Source of the DNA: Hyaloscypha bicolor E
Lineage: Eukaryota; Ascomycota; Leotiomycetes; Helotiales; Hyaloscyphaceae
Reading direction: 5' to 3'
DNA length: 64,000 bases
NCBI RefSeq assembly: GCF_002865645.1
Contig: NW_020194563.1
Coordinates: 268,152-332,151, forward strand
The position numbers and the translations under genes were made by a program. The notes beneath the pieces are model-generated. The model saw only the letters and a list, made by a program, of their open reading frames with translations, had not been told where the DNA came from and did not search any database. Position 1 is the first letter of the stretch; the number at the start of each line of letters is the position of its first letter. Below, one piece after another: positions 55,320-64,000 of the stretch.

Positions 55320-58300
55320 GGTGTATGAAGGTGGAGGGTGTTGTAGATGTTCTCTAGGGGCCAGGCTCAGGTGCTCGTCATCGGACTAGAACGAAATTAA
55401 TGCGGAGCCATGGGAAAGTGAGGGTGTTGATGCCCACCGAGAAGGAGTAAAAGGACTTTCTCATCTTACAAGAAAATGAAAGGATATCAGAAGGTTGGGG
55501 TCTCAATGAATGGCGTATTTTGGCGAATAATTAGCGAGCGAGAGTATTCGTAATGGGACGAAACGCCGAAGCACCAAACAAACAAACGAATGAATGACGG
55601 AACAAAACCATGAATGATCAATGAGAGTGCGTAAAGAATTCCAGGAGATGCAGGTCGAGAACAGCCGCTCGAAGATGCAAGGAACCGGAAAACGCCAAGA
55701 AATAATAGTCCCCTGAGTTCTGAGGCGAGGTCCAGGTTCCCCAGCTCGAAGACGCGTGTCAACGTTACAGAACTACACTCCACGATAATGCCGCGCGGTG
55801 GGGCAGCACTGCCTAACAAAAACTTCATTTTTGACAACAAATCAAAGACGATAGATAAATGGAACATCGGGACTCAAAGACGAATTGGGAATTTGTGGTC
55901 GTTGCCTGCGCTCCTGAAAAGGAGTCTCGTCCCACTCTGGGTGGCAGAGTTGTTGGAGTGGATCATGGACCTCTATGCAGAAGGAAGCAAGGCTGGAATT
56001 GATACAATGGGCTGCGGAGATTTCCCACAATACAAGCGTTGAGAATTTAGTTCTGGTGGCGAATGGGGCTCTATGATACGAGCGTTTCGAGGTTGAGAAC
56101 ATCGTCTCCACCCAGCAGTCGGGGTTGGGGGCGCTGGACTGAGGTAAGATTAAGGTTAAGCCAGAACGGAGGTCTTCTTGTCAGTTCTACGGAGTAGACT
56201 GCAAGCGATGCAGCGGTATGTTACTGATCTGAGTGATTGAGGCATGAAGTTGATGAGATCTGGGGGCGAGATATTCTGTGCCAGAAAAGGGGCTACGCTA
56301 GGCCTAACTAGGACTTTTGGAACAAATTGTTGCACGTGATATTCATTAACTCTGTTCTGTTAAGATTGCCTGGACGGAGCTAAGAGCTTCCCGTTCTTGT
56401 CGTATTCTTGTTGCTTTTCTCAATTAGCGATGAATACTGGGGAATTCCACAGATGGCTCTTTTACATAGACGATTCGAGCAGAGGTAACGCAACGCCAAA
56501 GAAGAATGGGGTCGAAGCGCGGAAGAATAAGTGACCACACTCTTACTATAATTAGAGGAAGCAATGACTGCAAACAGATCATGTTCCGATTGCCGAGAGG
56601 CATGCAAAAAGTGGGGTGGAATGGGTCTAACTAGTTTCGGCTGCCCGAGAGCAGGAAGAGAAGGAAAAGGGGGCGGGGTCAAAAGTATGGTTGCACAAAC
56701 ACGTCACTTTTCTTGGTTGGCGGATTGACTGGGGAGAACCAATACATAAATAGTTCATTCACTGCCTGTTGTGATCATTTAAGGATATAAAATCTGCTCA
56801 ACGAATGAGTTTGGGAATTGAAGCGGAAGAAGCCTTTATGGCCCTTTAATCACAGAGTATGCGCATCTCGAGCGGGCAAAATTCAGAGGTCGTAACACGA
56901 AGAAGATACTTAACCTAAGTATGAAAGAAGAAGAGCTCCATTTATGCATGGGAGCAAGCAGCTGTTCGTTCTACCAGCGAGGGCAATAAAAGCAATGATG
57001 ATATTAAAGACGACTGATAAACCACTGTATAATCGTTTATTTGGCTTCGCAGACCTTGACATTTGTCACGGCCTGGACAAGCTGTGGAAGTGGAATGTGG
57101 TATGTTTTGGTGTAAATATGTATGAATGATGGTGCCCTAAGGGCGGTGAAGAAGCTATATATACGCCTGTGCGCAGCACGTGACAGCATTATAACCCTCG
57201 ATAATACATTTTAAACTTCAGTTACCTATCAACGAATTTTTTCAATCCATACGGCTTGCCTCGCTGGAAGGAAATAAAGGGCGTTCTGGTGGCGTATTCA
57301 GTACCCACTCCATGCGTTTGACTGCATTATCAGACAAAAATGCTTGTCATGACGCCAAAGTAGGTCGTTGAAGCGTGGACACGCCCATGGTAAAATAAAA
57401 CAAGTTTTTGTGTATACGCTAGTACCTCGTCACAATAACAATTTATTCCGCTCTCCTTCAGTCGAAGTGTTTGGAAGAGGCCCACGCCTCAACACACTAA
57501 ATTGCGGTTGCGCTGACGAGTTAGCAGCCAAATCGTCTCTACAAATGAGCAAGATATCGGAATCGGTGACTTGGCAAACAAAACCGTCGACTCCCGTTTC
57601 GATGGGCGCAAAGAATATCATGCCAAATTCATCAACTGCCAGCCGAGAGTTACTCATACCCGCAGCGCAGACGGCAGCCTTCGCAAGACCCAAAGCCTCT
57701 CGAAAGCTCTAGCTGATCCATCAGTTTCAATTTTATCCTCCGAACTACTCTTATCGCTCTGACCCAAAAGCTCTCTTGTCGATGTGGAAATCGGGTTTTG
57801 TGCTGACATTTTGCCAGTGGAACGAGAGGGTCACCGGAGAGAGAAAAACAGATTTCGAGTTTGCCTGCATTACATAGGTCTCCTTTTAGTGTTGTTTCGT
57901 GAGAGCAACCGGCAGGTGTGGCTGCAAAGTCTTTGGGAAAGCCACATCGGGCGGCTTTACGTTCCGTGCGTCAGAAATCTCATGCCATGGTGGACTAACG
58001 TAGGTTATTAGCCCATGAGCATTAGCATATGCATCCACCAGTCCACCATTTTGTGCCTTTACTTCCTGAGATGAGAGTTCCAATGAAGATGCTTGTCCAT
58101 CCACATCTTTTTTGGTGGGATGCAAAGGTAGGTGGAAGTTTTGGGCGTGCGTTCGCTCCTAGTCTGGTGGTCAATAGGGCAAGGATCGAGGTGTTCACCT
58201 TAGGAATCGGCGTCCACTTGATGAGAAAGAAGTTTCGAGGAAATGTCATACAGAGTTGACGAGTAATTGATTGAGACGGCATTCTTACAGCATCGCAGAG

Positions 58301-58840
58301 TAAAAGCTTGTAGCCCAAAGACTTTGTCAAGCGGGTCCTCGCACTTTGAGTCGCCGTAATGGATACAAAGGTGTAGTGAGGGCGAGAAGATTTTGTTCCA
58401 ATAACTTTACGCTCCTAGATAAGCTTCATCGGTGGCCTTTTGGAAATGAAGATTGGGCAACTGGTAGACATGCGAGGCAGCTCCATTATATGACAGCAGG
58501 AATGACTTGAAACCGTGACCCAATGTTGGGATGATTCAAAAGACGGACCTTGCAAGCATGATGTTTCATTGGCGGTGAGGTTACCGGCACCAAGTCACTG
58601 GAGCCGACATAGTCGCCCCTCACAGCATGACCCCTCCAACTCTCGGCCATTTATCCAGGATCAAACCTTGCCCGCTCAACGACGGACCGCGCATCAGACA
58701 GCCAAGAAACGGGACGAGCCTTAAGTTCCACTTTCAATCACAACTCAAACTGCAAACAGTATCCAAAATCTGTTGCCCATTATTCTAAAACTCTACAAAT
58801 GCACATTAAAGGTCACAGACTAAATCGAATGTCATAATTG
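55320..58840. other. Long gene-poor interval
   Basis: No confident gene. A second copy of the transporter-intron repeat lies at 57077-57185. Minus-strand frames at 57430-57693 and 58022-58330 read somewhat protein-like but carry no motif I recognise; they could be decayed genes. Confidence 0.45.
57077..57185 (+). repeat. Dispersed repeat, copy 2 (intergenic)
   Basis: It matches 14297-14414: GAATGATGGTGCCCTAAGGG, then CGGTGAAGAAGCTATATATA, then GCAGCACGTGACA. Here it lies outside any recognised gene, so the unit is a mobile or dispersed sequence rather than a gene-specific intron. Confidence 0.75.
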
Positions 58841-60031
58841 CTATCGACGATGTCGACTCGCAATCCCATTCCCAAGCTGGCCCTGGAACGCCACAGCTGC
58901 AACCAGCGCATCCAAAGCGCTGCTTTGGGTACTTGCGTTCGCGGGATTCACAAATGGGCCCGCCCAGCCTACACTCAGTTGGTTCTGCGTATTCCTATCC
59001 TTTGCCCAGATACTAACTGCATTCGTAGCAATGAAGCTGAGGTAAGAATTGTCTGGGCTTGCGGCCTGAAGGATTTGAAGGTTGCGCATGAAGATGCCCT
59101 TGAATTGCGAGCCATCGGCGCCGCAGTTTGGCTCGCATGGATCGTGCAATACGCCGTTGGAATCAGAGAGTGCTTCGATTGCTGCTGTTGCGATGGACTT
59201 GGCGGAAGAGATGTAAGTGGCGTTCGGTGACGCTTTATTGAGTTCTACCAGCCCACCGAGGACCACGCCTTGGTTGTAAGACCAGACTGTCCCGTTGTTG
59301 TTTTTGCACGCTCCAGTAAGGCCGTCATTGATAAGTGATTTGGAGTTGATCATTCCGCTCTGCTGGAACCAGGTCCACTGATCTTGAGCAATTGAGAGGT
59401 AGAACTGTTTGTTTTGGACCACACGGTTGGCGAGGTGGGCTGCGACGGAGAGGTAAAGTTCGTTGGCGATGGCATTTACATAGGTTTCCGTTTTGTCCCA
59501 CCAGATACCGCCTTTGCAAGGCGTGGAGCTGCCGTTTTTCATGTCAGTGAAGATGTCGATTGCCGTGTTGAGGTACTCTGCCGTTCCCGTGATGTCGTAT
59601 GCTTGGATCCATCCCAACGCCCACCAGCCTTCATCATCATAGAAGTCGTTGAGGAATCCCTTTGGGTTCACCTGTCTCTTGACAACGCCCGGCGGAGAAT
59701 TGGTATAGAAGGTTTCAATGTTGAAGTCTGAAGTGACGATTTTGGTAACGCCTAGGTTAAGGTTTGGGGCGGCGACTATGCTGTTGGCATACACAGCGCT
59801 GACTTGTGTCTTGACCGATGGATCGACAGCAGCGAGGTCTCCAATTACAGTCAGGCAGTTGGCACTGTTCCACCAGCCGGTAGTGTTCCAGATGCCGGTG
59901 TTGGTATTATACCAGTTTTGGAGGACTTTGAAAGCTGCTTCTGCGTTGCCTATGTAGTTCTGATTCGCAGCGGATATTGAAGCCGCACCAAAAGAGAGAA
60001 GGAAAATGACATAAAACGAACGACATAACAT
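58841..60031 (-). CDS. Secreted GH76-family alpha-1,6-mannanase-like glycoside hydrolase
   Basis: This is 396 residues in a single exon. The start MLCRSFYVIFLLSFGAASIS gives a signal peptide directly before the mature domain; an upstream in-frame extension to 60280 is not credible as coding. The GH76 (alpha/alpha)6 barrel is recognisable by LQNWYNTNTGIWNTTGWW near the start, the catalytic double Asp in NDFYDDEGWWALGWIQAYD (about 139-157), GGIWWDKTETYVNAIANELY, and WSYNQGVVLGGLVEL. GH76 enzymes act on alpha-1,6-mannose backbones; in fungi many (Dcw1/Dfg5) serve cell-wall assembly through a GPI anchor. The C-terminus here (GIASRHRR) lacks a hydrophobic GPI signal, so this one is probably freely secreted. 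Confidence 0.88.
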   Translation of the reverse strand: MLCRSFYVIFLLSFGAASISAANQNYIGNAEAAFKVLQNWYNTNTGIWNTTGWWNSANCLTVIGDLAAVDPSVKTQVSAVYANSIVAAPNLNLGVTKIVTSDFNIETFYTNSPPGVVKRQVNPKGFLNDFYDDEGWWALGWIQAYDITGTAEYLNTAIDIFTDMKNGSSTPCKGGIWWDKTETYVNAIANELYLSVAAHLANRVVQNKQFYLSIAQDQWTWFQQSGMINSKSLINDGLTGACKNNNGTVWSYNQGVVLGGLVELNKASPNATYISSAKSIATAAIEALSDSNGVLHDPCEPNCGADGSQFKGIFMRNLQILQAASPDNSYLSFIATNAVSIWAKDRNTQNQLSVGWAGPFVNPANASTQSSALDALVAAVAFQGQLGNGIASRHRR

Positions 60032-61022
60032 GATGTACAGCCAAACAACTGACTCTGGGAACACCGACACAGACACACATCCGGAGGGCAAAGGTAGCCA
60101 TGGTGAAGGAGCAGTCCAGATATAGGAATCTGAGTCGAAACATGTACGAAGGGAGTGGGTCAGTAAGCACTGCCCTCCAGCGTCGCCGGATGCACTGACG
60201 GTCGCCGGCAGGCGAAACGCGTGCTGATTGACACTGGCATCCGTTCCCTGGCTGGTTCGTCTGGCTGGCATTTCATGCAAAAGGAGTCAGAGATGAACTC
60301 CTTTCACATTGTAGGTTGTTTCGAGGTTTGACCGGGAGAAGCGGAGCCGAGAGGTAAGCGACGTGGCCGCTAAAAAAGGGATGGCGCCGCCTGTCAGGCT
60401 CGGAATTAGGACTCGCTTCAGCACTTGCCAGCCACAAGGGTCCCTGGGACGACCTATGAGGATTGTCTATTTTTACTCCGGTTGCTGCGGTCCGGGTCGA
60501 ACCAATTAAATACCCCGAGATGTCGTGATTGACATATTCTCCACCCTTCTCTAAGTACTGTGCTTCGAGTAAGCCTGTCTAAGTGAGCACCAAAGTCTGG
60601 CCTTCACGCTGGCAGCTGACTTTTACTCGACGTCATTGAACACTTCTATCGTACCTCATTGCAAAGATCTGCACAAAGACAGTGAGCCGTCACTTCTGTG
60701 AACTTACGCAACGTTGTGTTCGGAAAAGATGGATAATGAATAGTCCACCCCGAAACCTTTAGATCTCGTGAGCTCTCTTTCCAACCTTAAGCTTATTTGA
60801 GACCGAGGAGGTTATTTATTAGGTTTCGAGATCAGCCCATGATATTCATCGGCAATTTTGCGGCTATTTAGGCCAATCTGCCGATTCAGTTCAGGATACT
60901 CATGAGTGAAACAAAGACCACTAAGTAGAGAAAGCAATAGAATAAAATCGTTCGTTAAAGACTATGCCCTCCATGACCCTCAATCCGCGTTTTCCATTAT
61001 CGACAATCGAGAATTTGGGAAC
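60032..61022. other. Intergenic interval
   Basis: This is the promoter side of the mannanase gene and the 3' flank of the DUF6594 gene. No other gene is seen. Confidence 0.5.
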
Positions 61023-62418
61023 CTAGACATGCGTTCCATTCAGAGCCAGCGAAGTGCCACCTGAAGTATTTGCCCCACCATTCTGGTTCTGAACAAAGAC
61101 GACCATCACCGCAGAGAATCTAGTTGATCGTTAGACCCTTATATCGACAGCCTGGGGAATATACTTACGCAGCAGTTGCAGTGAAGATTTCGACTCTCGA
61201 CGTCCCCGAATCCACAAGCATCATTAGCCCACCGGCAAAAACAGCGGTGAACACGGCAATGATGCCAAGTAGCTCTCCTATAGTATGCAGTTGAGCGAGA
61301 ACTGCGATTGCAACGGTAGGAAGAAGGCAGGCTACGATGGTGGCTATGAAGGAGGTGAAGCGTAGCATGGGACCTTCTCTGTATGAGGTTATAGTCGGCT
61401 TCTCGGGGTCTGCTGCTTTCTGTGCTGAGCTCTTGAGCTTAAAACTTGGGAAGACTCCAAAAGTTCTATTTCCCTTGGTCGAAGAAGCACAGCGTTCCTT
61501 CTCCTTCACTTTATCGGTTCCACTCTCTTCATCAACTGAAGCCTGTTTTAGATTCTCCTTGCGATCCTTCAAGTACTGGTAATACGGTACGAACTCGTTG
61601 GCAACCCATCGAGCAAGGCCATCTACTTTGGTGCCAGCACGAGGAACGACGAGATCAAATTTGGACTTCTCTGGCGTTGGCGTCCAGAATGGGCTGCGAA
61701 TAATTCCCCAGGTTCTGGACCAGAGAGAATTTCGCTGTGGAGTGGCTTCACTGTCCAGAGCTTCCCAGCTCTTTGAGCCCGGCCCTTGAATTTGTTCTTC
61801 TAAGTCGCGTTTGCTCAGCCAGGTGCGGAGACTATTCACGTTGAAACTGTCAGCTTCTGGCAGGGCTGTGATCTGTGAATATCGGAGCAGTTCCTCATCT
61901 GTCATAACGGTTAGCAGAATGACCGAGTTGGAGCGTGTCATTTACGCACGGTATTCCTTCAAAACCTCTCGTATTCTCTTAATTAGGTTATACTGCTTTC
62001 TAGCATTCACATTTTCTGAATCCTTGCCAAGTAATATGGTGCTTGCTCTCACACAACACTTTTTTGCGTCGGGAAATGGTTCATTCTGGAAGTCTCTCCA
62101 TTCCAGCTTATGGAGGTCTTTTCTCAGCTTATCTAGCTCGGCTTGGTGGTAAAGCAGGCTTTTGATACTCAGATCTTTGAAGGATTGAAACGCTTCAAAG
62201 TCGGGGTAGTCCACAATCAGCTTGGCCAATTCAGGGTACCCTTGCACGGGGCGATTGAGATCGTTCTCAACGTCGGGCTGGTTTTCGAACTCTCCGTGAG
62301 TATACTCATCAGGTGGAATCCGGCCAGCGGTGGACGGAGCCGATGCTATTTCTGTTTCGGATGATGATAAAGTGGGGCTCTGAGAGTTGTTTGGTGGCAA
62401 ATTGAGATTCAGCGTCAT
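61023..62418 (-). CDS. DUF6594-type membrane protein
   Basis: Three exons (61950-62418, 61169-61898, 61023-61119) with introns 61899-61949 and 61120-61168 give 431 residues. Conserved family features I recognise are GYPELAKLIVDYPDFEAFQSF and LLYHQAELDKLRKDLHKLEW near the N-terminus. A LKEYHEELLRYSQITALP-like join is created by splicing intron 1. At the end are three hydrophobic segments (FTSFIATIVACLLPTVAIAV, GELLGIIAVFTAVFAGGLMM, VEIFTATAAFSAVMVVFVQN). The last segment is completed only after intron 2 is removed, which supports the model. The family is widespread in filamentous ascomycetes, often in accessory regions. Its function is unknown. Confidence 0.85.
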
Positions 62419-64000
62419 TTCAAAGCGATTCCTCAGGTGATCTTCGTTGTTTGGTTGGATGAAAATCGTCTAATGGATTGGGATAACTTTACAGAGAGCG
62501 CTCTCCAGAGTGGAATTCCAAGTAGCCTCAGCTATAAGAAGGTAAGTCGTGTAAGGGGCGCAGCTCCAGACTCTCTCGTGGTGCAACCTTGAGCCGCAGC
62601 CTCAGAGAAGCCTTATCTGCAACTCCGTCCAGTGTTGTCGAGCCTTGAGGTCCACTACTTCAGTGCTTCGAACAGTCATTGGCCTGGCGACCCAGCAGAT
62701 GCGGAGACAGCTCACACTCCTCAGGCTCTCAGGCGAAGCAGAAGGTGGCTGCATGAAAGTGAAAGATCACCCGTTCGCCTCGTGATGGCCCGGCCATTCC
62801 ATTCGCTGGGGCGGCTGACCGACTGGCTCCCTTCCGCACTAGCTCTGCACAGCCATGTTGAAGAAAGCATCTCAGAACTCAAGGGGGGGATCAGTTGTTG
62901 CTTGATGGTGTGCTTGATGGTGGTGAAGCAGTGTGATAAATCTCCATCTCGCCCATTGCCATGTACCGTCTCGCAAACTAATTCTCTGGTATTCCCTCCG
63001 GTCCTGCTTGCGCAGCAGAGCGCAGAGGCCTAGTATATAGGTGCGCCGATTCAAAAAGTAATTGTTGTGCGACCGAGAAATCGTAGCGATTGTCGAATCG
63101 GCGGCGTTGTGCATCTCAATTTCCCCCCTCGAACGCATGGTGGCGGTGCGACCGGGGGGCCCCATCAGTGGATGGTCCTGGAACAGAAGGGCGGCGTAGC
63201 TTCCGTTGGTCTTGCTGTGCAGTACGGTATGAATTAGGCTTGGTGGCAAACTGGTGATAGTTTTGTATTAGATTCAGGTTGTGGAATACCGGTCGACCGA
63301 GGAAGTTTCACCGAAGAGACCCGGGGAAGCAAGCCCTGGGGAAAGAATCGTAGTACATGATTGCGAGGGAAATCGAGTGAGAATGCGCTGGCATTGCGTC
63401 CCATCTACGCAGATTGGGAAGAGCTCATGTAGGGCAATGCAGCCCCCATGCAAGTATGAGGGAACCGGTGATGGGAGAGGTTCCAATCCTGCAAGGCATC
63501 TGGGATGCCTGACGGGACTGATTAATGGCTTGCAGGCGGCAGCCTGATCTGCGACTACATGAATAGAGCGCTGTCCCTCGACTACCTCAATCATTCTCTT
63601 CTCTGCGGCCCAAATGCCAATATGATGATACTTCACCGCGCGATGCTCTCAGCCTCTCTCTCACCCCTGCCCCGCTCACCCTCAGTCGAACAATTAGCAA
63701 ACATCCAAAGCGGCTTGGCTTGCTGCGGAACTTGCCAGCAGCTTTTGTCGAGCCTGAGTGAAAATATATTCAGAACGACGCTTGAGCGATGATGGGGAGG
63801 AAAGACCTCGAAGGATCCCGCAGACTATCTATACGGGCAGACCCCAAAGTCACGCCACGCTTGGTGCGCCTCGCACACCGTGCACCGATAATATGGGCGT
63901 CGGCGCGTAGGAATAGGGGTCTTCATCTGGGAACCATTCCTCAAGGGGGGATGGTGTTGACATCTGCATCATTCCACTCCACACAACACCACCTCGTCAC
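62419..64000. other. Gene-free interval to the window edge
   Basis: No recognisable gene on either strand. The open frames are short and lack family features. Confidence 0.5.

Noticed and set aside
57430..58330. Minus-strand protein-like frames
   Set aside because: They read smoothly for 80-100 codons but show no recognisable motif, no credible splice joins and no conserved start.

Overview
The window looks like nuclear DNA of a filamentous ascomycete (Pezizomycotina, plausibly a leotiomycete). The evidence is genes with short GT-AG introns of about 46-75 bp, fungal-specific protein families, long gene-poor stretches, and a very AT-rich block of dead transposons whose stop codons sit where CAA/CAG/TGG codons would be expected, the mark of repeat-induced point mutation (RIP). 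All identifications were made by eye; no database search or splice prediction was run.

Layout. 1-821: 3' end of a CYP52-like cytochrome P450. 2853-4826 (minus): multi-pass membrane protein whose reading frame is interrupted by one in-frame TGA. 6693-8192: the most striking gene, an AsaB/CmcJ-like oxygenase domain carrying an N-terminal module with about 15 copies of an NFHAG-type motif. 9133-10217 (minus): secreted/single-pass Ser/Thr-rich surface protein. 14079-16190: Mtr-like amino-acid transporter whose first intron is made of a dispersed repeat. 16395-32805: a 16.4-kb nested transposon. A TA-flanked DNA transposon with 27-bp perfect terminal inverted repeats has been split by a 13.2-kb Ty3/gypsy-type LTR retrotransposon with 296-bp LTRs, and both are RIP-damaged.

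34278-35909: CorA-like two-TM protein. 38213-39075: SesA-like N-terminal domain followed by a membrane tail. About 39823-41533: decayed RBR-type ubiquitin ligase. 43360-44253: Ser/Pro-rich protein with a conserved C-terminus. 46574-47530: short-chain dehydrogenase pseudogene. 48402-48959 (minus): F-box-like protein. 51721-53023: secreted protein with four near-identical Cys-rich repeats separated by dibasic (Kex2-type) sites. 53880-55319 (minus): type II membrane protein with a lectin-like beta-propeller ectodomain. 58841-60031 (minus): secreted GH76 family alpha-1,6-mannanase-like enzyme. 61023-62418 (minus): DUF6594 membrane protein.

The genes do not form an obvious biosynthetic cluster. 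The theme is accessory, fast-evolving content: secreted and surface proteins, an NLR-type N-terminal domain, tandem-repeat proteins, pseudogenes and transposons. The best candidates for something undescribed are the NFHAG-repeat oxygenase, the dibasic-processed repeat protein, the repeat-derived intron in the transporter, and the extra long ORF downstream of integrase in the retrotransposon.
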